From NCBI RefSeq assembly GCF_001625595.1, contig NZ_AUXT01000225.1, positions 1 to 48,510 of the forward strand: a stretch of DNA of 48,510 nt. The letters run 5' to 3'. A program made the position numbers and the translations under genes. Below the pieces are notes generated by a model. That model saw only the letters and a list, made by a program, of their open reading frames with translations. It was not told the origin of the DNA and made no database searches. The DNA is from Pseudoalteromonas luteoviolacea NCIMB 1942. GTDB taxonomy: Bacteria > Pseudomonadota > Gammaproteobacteria > Enterobacterales > Alteromonadaceae. Shown here in pieces: positions 7,462 through 15,868 of this stretch (position 1 is the stretch's first letter; each line of letters begins with the position of its first letter).

Positions 7462-8480
7462 AATAGACCCTCACAAAGTGCTTGCCGGACTAAAACTGGC
7501 GCTAGTAAATAGCCATGCCTATATAATCCATTGATTGCAATCACGTTGTCTTTTCTCTCAATGCGCGGATGGTTATCAACAAAAGCGGGACGCAGCCCTG
7601 CATTCAAGGACAATACCCGCCCTTCCGCAAACCCGCTATGTACCGTGTAAGCTGCTGACAGTAACTCTAATGTAGAACGTACAGTAATATCAGCATCGTC
7701 TTGAGATTCAATTTCAGTCGCACCGATGACAAATTGGTGATTTGGTTTAGGTGCAATATAGATAGGGTATCGAGGATGCATCAATCTAACAGGGCGCTGT
7801 AAAGCAACTTCTGGTGCATAGATACGTGCCACTTCACCTCGCACGCCACGCAATTGATGGTTATCAACTTTAGCCCCTACGCCTCTGCAATCAATAATCC
7901 AATCATAGGCATGCTCATTAACACACCCTCTAGCAATAACCGCCTCACTACCATAGTTAAACTGCACACCGCAGCGTTTCAACGTGTTATAGCTGGCTTT
8001 AAAAAAGCCTAAATTATCAAGCTGTCCTTCACAAGGTAAAAACAAACCATTGGTAAAACGTCCTCCAAGCTCTGGCTCTAGCTCGGTTATCATGCGCCGA
8101 TCTACAGATAACGGATGATGACCATCAAGCGGTATCAATCGTTGGGAAAAGCTTTGTAAGTCTCCTCTGTCTTGTTGATGTGCAACAATGAGGCTACCAG
8201 CTTGTTGAAAGAACACCTCAGAGTCAAGTTTTGCCAATATTTTTGGCCACATAGCAATGGATTCTAGCCCTTGCTCTGCCAAAGCTTTTGAACAAATCAC
8301 AGACTCAGCCAATGGTGCCAACATAGCAGCTGCGAGCGTCCCAGCACCTGTTTGTGCATCTTGTCGGTCTTTTTCAAAGACCGTGATGTCATAGCGCTCC
8401 ATTAACTCTAACGCGGCGATCCGACCAATTAGGCCAAATCCGACAATAGCCACGCAAGGCTTTTTACCAAGTTCTGACAT
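7458..8480 (-). CDS. thiO: Glycine oxidase ThiO (FAD-dependent)
   Basis: ThiO oxidises glycine to iminoglycine (dehydroglycine), the amino donor of the thiazole ring, using oxygen. The 340-aa protein has an N-terminal FAD-binding dinucleotide fold (VAIVGFGLIGRIAALEL, then VFEKD) and C-terminal DAO-family segments: GVRGEVARI, HPRYPIYIAPK, VIGATEIES, LRPAFVDNHPRI and INGLYRHGYLLAPVL. It takes the place of the radical-SAM tyrosine lyase ThiH found in E. coli; no thiH is present in this locus. Its start follows a strong terminator after thiC, so its expression may depend on read-through or an internal promoter. Confidence 0.9.
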   Translation of the reverse strand: MSELGKKPCVAIVGFGLIGRIAALELMERYDITVFEKDRQDAQTGAGTLAAAMLAPLAESVICSKALAEQGLESIAMWPKILAKLDSEVFFQQAGSLIVAHQQDRGDLQSFSQRLIPLDGHHPLSVDRRMITELEPELGGRFTNGLFLPCEGQLDNLGFFKASYNTLKRCGVQFNYGSEAVIARGCVNEHAYDWIIDCRGVGAKVDNHQLRGVRGEVARIYAPEVALQRPVRLMHPRYPIYIAPKPNHQFVIGATEIESQDDADITVRSTLELLSAAYTVHSGFAEGRVLSLNAGLRPAFVDNHPRIERKDNVIAINGLYRHGYLLAPVLVRQALCEGLL

Positions 8481-8490
8481 GAGATACCCT

Positions 8491-8522
8491 AAAAAAACAC
8501 CATTTGCGTTAGCAAATGGTGT
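8491..8522 (-). terminator. Intrinsic terminator between thiC and thiO
   Basis: On the minus strand ACACCATTTG and CAAATGGTGT (8513-8522 and 8497-8506) form a perfect 10-bp stem with a 6-nt loop, followed by seven T (8491-8497). It lies after the thiC stop and 10 bp before the thiO start. It should reduce transcription of thiOSG-DE-F relative to thiC. Confidence 0.85.
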
Positions 8523-8530
8523 GAACTGGA

Positions 8531-10483
8531 TTAGATAGCTTTGTGATAAATTTCTGAGCCACTACTTTTGAACTCTTCTGACTTTGCTTTCATTTCAGCT
8601 TCAACATCGACCATCTTAATTTCGATGGCGTCACCCACATTATTCGGGTCAATACCTCGTGCTTCAAGCTCTTTAGCATAATCCCTAACGTCTTGAGTGA
8701 TTTTCATTGAGCAGAACTTAGGACCACACATAGAACAGAAGTGTGCCACTTTACCTGACTCCTGTGGTAGCGTCTCATCATGGTAAGAAAGTGCTCTTTC
8801 AGGATCTAGGCTCAAGTTGAACTGATCGTGCCAGCGGAATTCAAAACGCGCCTTAGATAAAGCGTTGTCTCGGATCTGCGCGCCGCGGTGACCCTTTGCA
8901 AGGTCTGCTGCATGGGCTGCAATCTTGTAAGTAATTAAACCTTCTTTAACGTCTTCTTTGTTTGGCAGACCTAAGTGTTCTTTTGGTGTCACATAACATA
9001 ACATGGCCGTTCCATACCAAGCGATTTGCGCAGCACCAATGCCCGATGTGAAGTGGTCATAGCCAGGTGCAATATCGGTTGTTAATGGACCCAGTGTATA
9101 GAAAGGAGCTTCATGACAATGCTTAAGTTGCTCGTCCATGTTTTCTTTGATCATATGCATTGGGACGTGACCAGGACCTTCAATAAAGACCTGAACATCA
9201 TGTTCCCACGCAATCTTAGTGAGCTCACCTAAAGTACGAAGTTCTGATAATTGCGCGTCATCATTCGCGTCTGCAATTGAACCTGGACGTAGACCATCAC
9301 CTAGAGAGAAACAGACATCATATTGCTTCATGATCTCACAGATGTCTTCAAAGTGTGTGTAAAGGAAGTTTTCTTTATGATGCGCAAGACACCACTTTGC
9401 CATGATCGAGCCACCACGAGATACAATACCTGTTACACGCTTAGCTGTCATAGGTACATATCTTAACAGTACACCCGCGTGGATTGTAAAGTAGTCCACA
9501 CCTTGCTCTGCTTGTTCAATGAGCGTGTCGCGAAAGATTTCCCAAGTGAGGTCTTCTGCGACACCATTTACTTTTTCAAGTGCTTGGTAAATTGGCACTG
9601 TACCGATTGGTACCGGAGAGTTACGTACAACCCATTCACGCGTTTCATGGATATAACGGCCCGTAGATAAATCCATTACGGTATCCGCACCCCAACGAGT
9701 AGACCATACTAACTTTTCAACCTCTTCCTCGATAGAAGACGTGACCGATGAATTACCGATGTTTGCATTCACTTTCACTAAGAAATTACGGCCAACAATC
9801 ATAGGCTCCGATTCTGAGTGGTTGATGTTATTTGGAATGATTGCACGACCACGAGCAACCTCTGAGCGGACAAACTCAGGAGTAATGAAATCTGGAATTT
9901 CAGCACCAAAAGATTGGCCTTCGTGTTGCTGCGCTAACAACTCTTCGCGGATCTTTGCACGCCCCATATTTTCACGGATCGCTACAAATTCCATTTCGGG
10001 CGTTATGATACCTTGGCGCGCATAGTGCATTTGCGTGACATTTTTTCCCGGTTTCGCGCGGCGAATTTTAGGTAAGTTCTCAAAACGAATGTGGTCCAAG
10101 CCTTCATCAGCCATACGCTGTTGAGAGAACTGAGAGGTTACAGAGGTTAATAATTCTGTGTCATCACGATTAACAATCCAGTTTTCTCTATATTTAGGTA
10201 AGCCCTCACGTACGTTTAACGTGAATTCAGGATCAGTATAAGGGCCTGATGTGTCATACACTCTAACCGGCTCGTTCTTTTCAAGGATTGGATCTTCTTC
10301 TGTTCCACCCACGAAAGAGTCGCTCAATGAGATCTCTCTCATTCCCACACGAACACCTTCTTGCTCACCATCTACATAAATCTTTTTAGAGTTAGGGAAT
10401 GGTTGACCCTTTAGGTTATAGATAAATTCCGAAGCCGCTTCGCGTGACTCGCGACGTGACAACTTGCTACTGTTATTTGACAT
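8531..10483 (-). CDS. thiC: Phosphomethylpyrimidine synthase ThiC
   Basis: ThiC is a radical-SAM enzyme that rearranges aminoimidazole ribotide into HMP phosphate, the pyrimidine half of thiamin. The C-terminal CSMCGPKFC supplies the Cys ligands of the 4Fe-4S cluster. Strongly conserved blocks include HYARQGIITPEMEFVAIRE, SRGGSIMAKWCL, SLGDGLRPGSIADA, EGPGHVPM and LGPLTTDIAPGYDH. I chose the ATG at 10483 (MSNNSS): GAGG lies at proper spacing before it and actually overlaps an ATG 12 bp further upstream. The protein is then 650 aa, slightly longer than E. coli ThiC (631). It is the first gene of the thi cluster and lies downstream of a TPP riboswitch. Confidence 0.97.
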   Translation of the reverse strand: MSNNSSKLSRRESREAASEFIYNLKGQPFPNSKKIYVDGEQEGVRVGMREISLSDSFVGGTEEDPILEKNEPVRVYDTSGPYTDPEFTLNVREGLPKYRENWIVNRDDTELLTSVTSQFSQQRMADEGLDHIRFENLPKIRRAKPGKNVTQMHYARQGIITPEMEFVAIRENMGRAKIREELLAQQHEGQSFGAEIPDFITPEFVRSEVARGRAIIPNNINHSESEPMIVGRNFLVKVNANIGNSSVTSSIEEEVEKLVWSTRWGADTVMDLSTGRYIHETREWVVRNSPVPIGTVPIYQALEKVNGVAEDLTWEIFRDTLIEQAEQGVDYFTIHAGVLLRYVPMTAKRVTGIVSRGGSIMAKWCLAHHKENFLYTHFEDICEIMKQYDVCFSLGDGLRPGSIADANDDAQLSELRTLGELTKIAWEHDVQVFIEGPGHVPMHMIKENMDEQLKHCHEAPFYTLGPLTTDIAPGYDHFTSGIGAAQIAWYGTAMLCYVTPKEHLGLPNKEDVKEGLITYKIAAHAADLAKGHRGAQIRDNALSKARFEFRWHDQFNLSLDPERALSYHDETLPQESGKVAHFCSMCGPKFCSMKITQDVRDYAKELEARGIDPNNVGDAIEIKMVDVEAEMKAKSEEFKSSGSEIYHKAI

Positions 10484-10604
10484 GACGTGCCTCATTTTTA
10501 GTTAAGGTGTCTTGTCAGAATTCCGAAAAGGAAGAGATTGGGTTCATACACGTTCTCGCTATTAATTAAACCAATAACGATATTAAGTGCAGATTTTGGT
10601 GGAT

Positions 10605-10668
10605 AATTTATTAGCACGACGCTAATAAATTGCAGCTTAGGTATCCATTTGGTGATGCATACTAAGCA
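10605..10668 (-). promoter_or_regulatory. Two stem-loops between TPP aptamer and thiC (possible expression platform)
   Basis: Directly after the aptamer the RNA can form a long hairpin whose outer arms are GCTGCTTAG and CTAAGCTGC (one mismatch) with TATGCAT / ATGGATA pairing inside. It is followed by a perfect 11-bp stem, AATTTATTAGC / GCTAATAAATT (10605-10615 and 10621-10631). The first hairpin touches the 3' strand of aptamer helix P1. Neither has a T tract, so control of translation or stability is more likely than intrinsic termination. Confidence 0.5.
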
Positions 10669-10756
10669 GCTTGTTCCCTACGCAGGCATTAACCTGATCA
10701 GGTCCACGGATCCCGCAATACAGCGATCTCAGCCCAAAAGGGCACTCCGACAAGTA
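10669..10756 (-). promoter_or_regulatory. TPP (THI-element) riboswitch
   Basis: The minus strand carries the hallmark TPP aptamer sequences in order: GTCGGAGTGCC with a paired CCTTTTGGG arm, GGGCTGAGATCGC (the pyrimidine-sensing CUGAGA), GGGATCCGTGG, ACCTGATCAGGTTAATGCC and TGCGTAGGGAAC. The P1 helix closes through CTTGT and ACAAG. It lies about 190 nt upstream of the thiC start. When thiamin pyrophosphate is abundant it should lower expression of the thi genes. Confidence 0.96.
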
Positions 10757-10791
10757 ACGAATTGAGACAAAGTCTACTGAATGTCAGCGAA

Positions 10792-11199
10792 TTAGTCAAA
10801 GCGCCTTTCAACTGGTCCGAAATGCCAATTTGCATCACCACGCAAAACTAATTCATCTGCGCTCTGTTCTATCGGAGCTCCGATTTGTAGCATGTTCAAA
10901 AATGCCTGCTCCTTCGCATTCGCCTCTGGTCCACAGAGTTTGCGTGTCATGCCAATATTAGACACAAATAGCTGCCCATCTCTGATCTCACCTTGACCAA
11001 AAAAGCGATTACATCCAGCGTATCCATTTACTCTGAATGCATCTAAAAACTCGATTGTAATGGCGTCCTGCGCTGCTACTTCAACTGGTGTTTTTAATTG
11101 CCAGCTGGAATATTTGAGCGAATGAGCGTTTACCGTCCCTGTACTTTTACAGCCAATAAGCACCAAGCTCATTAGACAAAATAAAAAGGTCTTTTTCAT
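10792..11199 (-). CDS. META-domain (HslJ-like) lipoprotein
   Basis: The 135-aa protein begins MKKTFLFCLMSLVLIGCKSTG, a lipoprotein signal peptide with lipobox LIGC, so the mature form should be membrane-anchored through Cys17. The rest matches the META/HslJ fold: SSWQLKTP near residue 31, FRVNGYAGCNRFFGQGEI, and GMTRKLCGPEANAKEQAFLNML. The motif GCNRF...M..T.+.C is characteristic of the family. The function of META proteins is not well established; E. coli HslJ is linked to heat and novobiocin tolerance. It stands alone between the thi riboswitch and a thioesterase, in the same direction as both. Confidence 0.85.
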   Translation of the reverse strand: MKKTFLFCLMSLVLIGCKSTGTVNAHSLKYSSWQLKTPVEVAAQDAITIEFLDAFRVNGYAGCNRFFGQGEIRDGQLFVSNIGMTRKLCGPEANAKEQAFLNMLQIGAPIEQSADELVLRGDANWHFGPVERRFD

Positions 11200-11297
11200 T
11201 GGTAAACCAAACGTTTAAAAATCAAATTTAATTATAACGCTTGGTCGCACAGAATAGGCAGTAAAAATGTGTAATAAATTACCTTTTTGTACGAAAA

Positions 11298-11687
11298 TTA
11301 AGAGAATAGCAGCTCAATTTCCTGAGGTAGGAACGGGCGGCCACGTTCATTTACCGAAGTCCCAGTCACAATTGCATCTAACATCAATTTTTGATCATGC
11401 TTTCTTATTACCTTTTGGTGGAAAGCAAATTTTAACTTACTGACTTTTTGCGCTTCTACCTCAACATAAAACTCGTCAGCCGGTTTTAATGAGTTTTTAT
11501 AGTTCATTTCTGAACGGATCACCACCAGATTGACTTTTTGTTCGGCCAAAGCGGCAAAATCAATCCCCTTGTAAGCTAAAAACTCGTGCCGTGCATGTTC
11601 TAAATAATTAAAGTACACACTATTGTTAACGATCCCCTGTAAATCGCACTCATAATCTCTTACTTTAAAGTCAACTTTAAACGTCAT
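11298..11687 (-). CDS. Acyl-CoA thioesterase, 4HBT hotdog family
   Basis: The 129-aa single-hotdog protein carries VRDYECDLQGIVNNSVYFNYLEHARHEFL in its first 40 residues. This follows the YbgC/FadM-type pattern (Asp, then G-x-V-x-N, then Y), where the Asp is the likely catalytic residue. It probably hydrolyses acyl-CoA thioesters, but the substrate cannot be read from sequence. It is divergent from the TonB-dependent receptor gene, with about 107 bp between the starts. FadM- and YbgC-type are equally possible. Confidence 0.85.
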   Translation of the reverse strand: MTFKVDFKVRDYECDLQGIVNNSVYFNYLEHARHEFLAYKGIDFAALAEQKVNLVVIRSEMNYKNSLKPADEFYVEVEAQKVSKLKFAFHQKVIRKHDQKLMLDAIVTGTSVNERGRPFLPQEIELLFS

Positions 11688-11794
11688 AGTTCGTCCTCTG
11701 ATTAGAATGCGAAAGTTTATATCATAAATATTCAGTTATGTGGTCGGGCTTTTGCTAAACTAGAGCGCAACTTACACGGGACTATAAATCACAA

Positions 11795-13909
11795 ATGAAG
11801 CTAAAACTCTCATTGCTCGCTACCAGTTTATCAGTAGCATTTTCAAATACAGCGATTGCTGAACAAGCACCTTCAAACCAAGACATCGAAACGATTCAAG
11901 TGACAGGAGACTTTCAGCAAGAGTCAATACTCACGTTAAGTGCTAGTGCATCCGTTTTTGATGAGTCAGACATTCAAACTCGTGGTGCCAGCTATTTAGA
12001 TGAAATATTAAACAGCGCAGCCAATGTTAACTTTACGGCTGGTGCGTCACGCGGTCGTTTCGTTCAGATCCGTGGAGTCGGATTGCGCTCCCAGTTTGTC
12101 GACCCTATAACACCGAGTGTGGGGGTTTTAATAGACAATATTAACTATTCTGGCTTGGGCGGTAGTGCATTGTTATTTGATGCGGACCAAGTGGCCATTT
12201 ATCGTGGCCCTCAAGGCACTAAATTTGGTGCAGACGCCATGGGTGGGATCATAGACATTCACTCAAATTCACCAACTCAAGCGCCTAGTGTTAATCTCAA
12301 GCTGGGTGCTGCAAATTATGGAACGCATGAAGCAGGAGTTGCCATTGGAACCGGATTAACAGATGCTATTGCTGCGCGCGCCAGTATTTACCAAAAGCAA
12401 TCTGATAGTTTTGTCGATAACGTCTATTTAAATGACGATACTCAGGACTTAGATGAAAGTGTTGCAAGGTTTAAAGTTAGCTATGCCGCTAACGACGACT
12501 TAAATCTTGGCTTTGTATATCACCACATTAATATTGATAATGGCTATGATGGTTTTACCTTAGACAATACCCGCCAAAGTGTTGCCAGCCAACCGGGTAA
12601 AGACACTCAAGAAAGTGACGCATTCTCCCTGACAGCAGACTACACAGGTATGTCGTCTGTCGATATTGAAATACTCGCAAGTGGCCTGCAGGCAGATACC
12701 GAGTACAGCTATGACGAAGACTGGGTCTGTGCCGATACTGCCCAACCAGTGCTATGTGAGGCAGGTCTACACCCAGATCATATCGCTTATTATGGACAAT
12801 ACTTTGATGCCTACGTACGAGACCATGAAAGGGGCTCAGCTGAAGTAAGAGTTAAAAGTAAAGATAAGTCTTGGGTCATTGGCGCTTTTAGCCGCAGACA
12901 CGATGTCATCCTAGACCGCCAAAGAGGTAAGCATGGCGACCTGCCAGCTCAGTTCAAATCCAACTTTGAAACACAAAACCATGCGCTATTTGCACATAAA
13001 GTCACTCAGGTAAAAGAAGACGTTAAATTAATCACTGGTATACGTGTTGAGTCCTATTCAAGTGACTACTTAGATAGTAATGCATTTGACCTAGACACTG
13101 ATGACACTATGGTGGGTGGTAAAATAGCGCTTGAATACCAAGTAGTGCCCCAGACGATGATTTACACAAGCTTAAATCGTGGTTACAAAGTGGGTGGTGT
13201 CAACGGCGAAGCACTGGCAAAAGCCAAAGATGATGGTATTACCATTCCGCAATCAGGCTTCACATTCGACCCTGAGTACCTTTGGAACCTTGAGTTTGGT
13301 GTCAAAGGCCAATCGAGAGATAAGCGTCATACTTTACACCTCACTGCATTTTATATGCACAGAGAAGACATGCAATTAAAGCAATGGCAATTAGAAGGCG
13401 TGCAATTTGCCGGCTTTATTAGCAATGCGGGTAAAGGAAGAAATTATGGCCTTGAAATAGAGGGTACCAGCCAAATACTCAATGCACTCTCATTGCAATA
13501 CAGTTTAGGGTACCTAGATACTAAGATTGAGGACTTTGTTACCGTCAATGGTGATGATTTCGATGGTCGTGAACAAGCACAATCACCTAAATATCAATAT
13601 GCATTTACATTTGTCTACGACGTCACTGACAACATCAGTGCGCAATTAGGATTCGAAGGCAAAGATGACCATTTCTTCTCTGATAGCCATAACGCTCAAG
13701 CTCCGAGTCAGAATCTCATCAATGCCAGTATTTCATACTTCAGTGACAGCTGGAGCCTAACTGTATGGGGCAGAAACTTAGCTGATACAGATGTGCCAGT
13801 GCGTGGCTTCCAATTCGGTAATGACCCAAGAAGTGGCTGGGAAACCGACACATATGTGCAATATGCAGAGCCTAGAGTATACGGTTTAACATTTAACTAT
13901 ACACTGTAA
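11795..13909 (+). CDS. TonB-dependent outer-membrane receptor
   Basis: The 704-aa protein starts with a signal peptide (MKLKLSLLATSLSVAFSNTAIA, cleavage before EQAP). A TonB-box-like IETIQVTG follows near residue 31, then a plug domain (RGASYLDEILNSAANVNF, VQIRGVGLRSQF, IYRGPQGTKFGADAMGGIIDI) and a 22-strand-type barrel ending in an aromatic-rich terminus (YGLTFNYTL). A two-Cys segment near residue 310-320 (WVCADTAQPVLC) may form a disulfide-closed surface loop. It imports an unknown ligand using TonB energy. No siderophore or B12 genes are adjacent and no riboswitch is visible in the short leader, so the substrate is not assigned. Confidence 0.92.
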   Translation: MKLKLSLLATSLSVAFSNTAIAEQAPSNQDIETIQVTGDFQQESILTLSASASVFDESDIQTRGASYLDEILNSAANVNFTAGASRGRFVQIRGVGLRSQFVDPITPSVGVLIDNINYSGLGGSALLFDADQVAIYRGPQGTKFGADAMGGIIDIHSNSPTQAPSVNLKLGAANYGTHEAGVAIGTGLTDAIAARASIYQKQSDSFVDNVYLNDDTQDLDESVARFKVSYAANDDLNLGFVYHHINIDNGYDGFTLDNTRQSVASQPGKDTQESDAFSLTADYTGMSSVDIEILASGLQADTEYSYDEDWVCADTAQPVLCEAGLHPDHIAYYGQYFDAYVRDHERGSAEVRVKSKDKSWVIGAFSRRHDVILDRQRGKHGDLPAQFKSNFETQNHALFAHKVTQVKEDVKLITGIRVESYSSDYLDSNAFDLDTDDTMVGGKIALEYQVVPQTMIYTSLNRGYKVGGVNGEALAKAKDDGITIPQSGFTFDPEYLWNLEFGVKGQSRDKRHTLHLTAFYMHREDMQLKQWQLEGVQFAGFISNAGKGRNYGLEIEGTSQILNALSLQYSLGYLDTKIEDFVTVNGDDFDGREQAQSPKYQYAFTFVYDVTDNISAQLGFEGKDDHFFSDSHNAQAPSQNLINASISYFSDSWSLTVWGRNLADTDVPVRGFQFGNDPRSGWETDTYVQYAEPRVYGLTFNYTL

Positions 13910-13912
13910 GTA

Positions 13913-13937
13913 AAAACGGCGCTTTAAGCGCCGTTTT
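13913..13937. terminator. Bidirectional terminator between receptor gene and speD
   Basis: AAAACGGCGC (13913-13922) and GCGCCGTTTT (13928-13937) form a perfect stem with loop TTTAA, followed by further T on the plus side and preceded by A on the minus-reading side. It serves the convergent ends of the receptor gene and speD. Confidence 0.92.
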
Positions 13938-13955
13938 TTAGTTCTACCAACAACC

Positions 13956-14765
13956 TTATTCAGGATCTGGTAAATTCCTACCGTAAAACACTTCTTGGAT
14001 TTCACGATTTAACTTATTGCGGATCTCTTCTTCTTCTTCGTCAGTCAGCTCATCCGTTGTAATGCCAAATAGATATGTATTTAAATCGGTTTCCTTCAAC
14101 ATCATCTTTGTGTGAAACAAGTTTTCTTGATAAACATTCACATCCACCATTTGATAGGCGTCTTTAGTATCGTCTGTCATAAAGTTTTGGATAGAGTGGA
14201 TTGGATGATCAATATAGTGTTTTACGCCATTCACATCACGTGTAAATCCACGCACACGATAATCGATTGTCACCACATCAGACTCTAGAGAGTGAATTAA
14301 AAAGTTCAGCGCTTTGAGTGGTGAAATGATACCACACGTTGACACTTCAATATCAGCACGGAAAGTACAGATACCATCATGCGGGTGCGCTTCAGGATAT
14401 GTATGAACACAAATATGGCTTTTATCTAAATGCGCAACCACTGAATCAGGTAACGGGCCCGGTGTTTCTTGGCTGTGCGGCACTGTGCCTTCAACGGGTT
14501 CTTCAGACACCAAAATCGTTACACTGGCACCTTGCGGATCATAATCCTGGCGAGCGATGTTCAAGACATTTGCACCGATGATATCGACCACTTCTTTTAA
14601 AATATCAGTTAGACGATCTGCACTGTACTGCTCATCAATATATTCAATGTACTCTTTTCGCTGTTGCTCAGTTTTAGCGTAGCAAATATCGTAGATACTA
14701 AAGCTTAAACTCTTTGTTAAGTTGTTAAAGCCATGGAGTTTAATTTTATTAAAGGGCTTGTTCAC
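13956..14765 (-). CDS. speD: S-adenosylmethionine decarboxylase proenzyme SpeD
   Basis: It makes decarboxylated SAM, the aminopropyl donor for spermidine. The 269-aa protein is very close to E. coli SpeD (264 aa): KLHGFNNLTKSLSF near the N-terminus, LNIARQDYDPQGASVTILV, and AHLDKSHICVHTYPE, where the Ser of KSHI is the cleavage site that becomes the pyruvoyl cofactor. FRADIEVSTCGIISPLKALN and VNVYQENLFHTKMMLKE follow. No speE is adjacent, unlike E. coli. It lies downstream of the yhfA-like gene on the same strand. Confidence 0.97.
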   Translation of the reverse strand: MNKPFNKIKLHGFNNLTKSLSFSIYDICYAKTEQQRKEYIEYIDEQYSADRLTDILKEVVDIIGANVLNIARQDYDPQGASVTILVSEEPVEGTVPHSQETPGPLPDSVVAHLDKSHICVHTYPEAHPHDGICTFRADIEVSTCGIISPLKALNFLIHSLESDVVTIDYRVRGFTRDVNGVKHYIDHPIHSIQNFMTDDTKDAYQMVDVNVYQENLFHTKMMLKETDLNTYLFGITTDELTDEEEEEIRNKLNREIQEVFYGRNLPDPE

Positions 14766-14787
14766 GATAGACCCACCTTAAAACAAG

Positions 14788-14851
14788 AAAATCTGCGCTG
14801 CAGAACTAAAAGTTCGCGGATTTTATACGAAAAATAGTCGCTTAAAAAGCG
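14788..14851 (-). terminator. Two stem-loops after the yhfA-like gene / in the speD leader
   Basis: Right after the yhfA-like stop, CGCTT-TTT-AAGCG (14839-14851) is followed by ACTATTTTTC. Next, AAAATCCGCG and CGCAGATTTT (14815-14824 and 14788-14797, one mismatch) enclose a small GAACT/AGTTC hairpin. They could form a weak terminator, or a structured speD 5' leader. Confidence 0.45.
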
Positions 14852-15265
14852 TTATTTTTCTTCGCTTTGTACAACCTCGTGGGTATGTGTAATTTCCACT
14901 GCTTTTTCAAGCATTAAGGCCACTGAGCAATACTTTTCCGCAGACAAATTAACAGCTCGAGCAAGGTGCTTTTCAGACACCTTATCACCAGTAACTACAA
15001 AGTGTAGATTGATTTTCGTAAATACTCTAGGCGCAGACTCCGCACGCTCAGCAGAAAGCTTTACTTCTACATTATGCACAACTTGTTTGGCCTTTTTCAA
15101 AATACTCACAACATCAACAGACGCACAAGCACCAGCAGACATTAATACCATTTCCATAGGACTTGGCGCAGCACTATCGCTGCCGGCATCAAACACCACA
15201 TTATGGCCCGAGTTCGAACGCCCTAAAAACGTATCACCTTCAACCCACTTTACACTCGCTTGCAT
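14852..15265 (-). CDS. yhfA: OsmC/Ohr-family protein, YhfA-like
   Basis: The 137-aa protein matches E. coli YhfA closely: VKWVEGDTFLGRSNSGH at the start, PSPMEMVLMSAGACASVDVVSILKKAKQ in the middle, and VARAV-type NLSAEKYCSVALMLEKAVEITHTHEV at the end. The two OsmC-type cysteines are present (GACASVD and EKYCSVA), consistent with a thiol peroxidase-like site, though the substrate of YhfA is not established. In enterics and vibrios yhfA lies beside crp; crp is absent here, but the surrounding ast/argD/pabA block is the same. Confidence 0.88.
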   Translation of the reverse strand: MQASVKWVEGDTFLGRSNSGHNVVFDAGSDSAAPSPMEMVLMSAGACASVDVVSILKKAKQVVHNVEVKLSAERAESAPRVFTKINLHFVVTGDKVSEKHLARAVNLSAEKYCSVALMLEKAVEITHTHEVVQSEEK

Positions 15266-15287
15266 ATTTTACCTTCTCAAAACGAAT

Positions 15288-15309
15288 AACACCGCCATTA
15301 GGCGGTGTT
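15288..15309. terminator. Hairpin between the DUF3802-like and yhfA-like genes
   Basis: AACACCGCC (15288-15296) and GGCGGTGTT (15301-15309) form a perfect 9-bp stem with a 4-nt loop. On the minus strand the following ATTCGTTTTG is only partly T-rich, so it may be a weak terminator or a processing/stability element. Confidence 0.55.
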
Positions 15310-15334
15310 AGCTTCTTTAAATCTTTATCTCTGA

Positions 15335-15703
15335 TCACTGAATAGCTGAATCAAATAAGTTTTTAACTAAACCAGCAAACTCTTCGATAAACTCTTGTTG
15401 TTCTTCAGTTACACGCTGATCAACAACGCTGGACAACACTTCCTGTAGGTCATACACAATGCCATCGACTTCTCTAACAATCAAGCTACGTTGTTCAGTC
15501 GACAACCCAGTATGCTGCTCACACAAACGGATCACATGCTCAGCAATGACATCTTCAATTAATTCAACAACCTTAGGTGCATTAGGCTTTACTACACCCG
15601 GCTTTTCAAACAAGGCTAAATTTTGTGTCAGATACATGACTAACTCATCATATCCTTGTTTATCTAAAACCATATATTGCCCACCTGAGTTTACCAACGA
15701 CAT
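15335..15703 (-). CDS. Small acidic helical protein, DUF3802-like
   Basis: A 122-aa acidic protein with no signal peptide or membrane segment; it appears mostly alpha-helical with many Glu, Val and Leu residues. It resembles, from memory, the DUF3802 proteins of Shewanella and Pseudoalteromonas, but I cannot confirm this without a search. The start lies just before a plausible AGGAGAT-type ribosome site, and the gene sits between the ast terminator and the yhfA-like gene, in the same direction. No function can be inferred. Confidence 0.7.
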   Translation of the reverse strand: MSLVNSGGQYMVLDKQGYDELVMYLTQNLALFEKPGVVKPNAPKVVELIEDVIAEHVIRLCEQHTGLSTEQRSLIVREVDGIVYDLQEVLSSVVDQRVTEEQQEFIEEFAGLVKNLFDSAIQ

Positions 15704-15763
15704 CTCCTATTGATTTAAGCAGAAACTTGATCTGATTGCTACTTTTCAGCGCCCCAGAAAAAT

Positions 15764-15789
15764 AAAAAAGCAGCGAATGCTGCTTTTTT
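15764..15789. terminator. Bidirectional intrinsic terminator downstream of astD
   Basis: AAAAAAGCAGC (15764-15774) and GCTGCTTTTTT (15779-15789) form a perfect 11-bp stem with loop GAAT, with flanking A and T runs. It ends the argD-astA-astD transcript. A second, weaker hairpin (ATTACCT/AGGTAAT, 15849-15867) lies directly after the astD stop. Confidence 0.9.
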
Positions 15790-15868
15790 AAGAATAAAGC
15801 GTGAGATAAATTCAGTGCAAAATAATATTGCGACACGCGTTATTATAAATTACCTATTGGAGGTAATT

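Noticed and set aside
10483..10560. Short upstream ORF (ten codons, MNPISSFSEF) in the thiC leader
   Set aside because: The ribosome site is weak and the codons show no regulatory pattern; probably chance.
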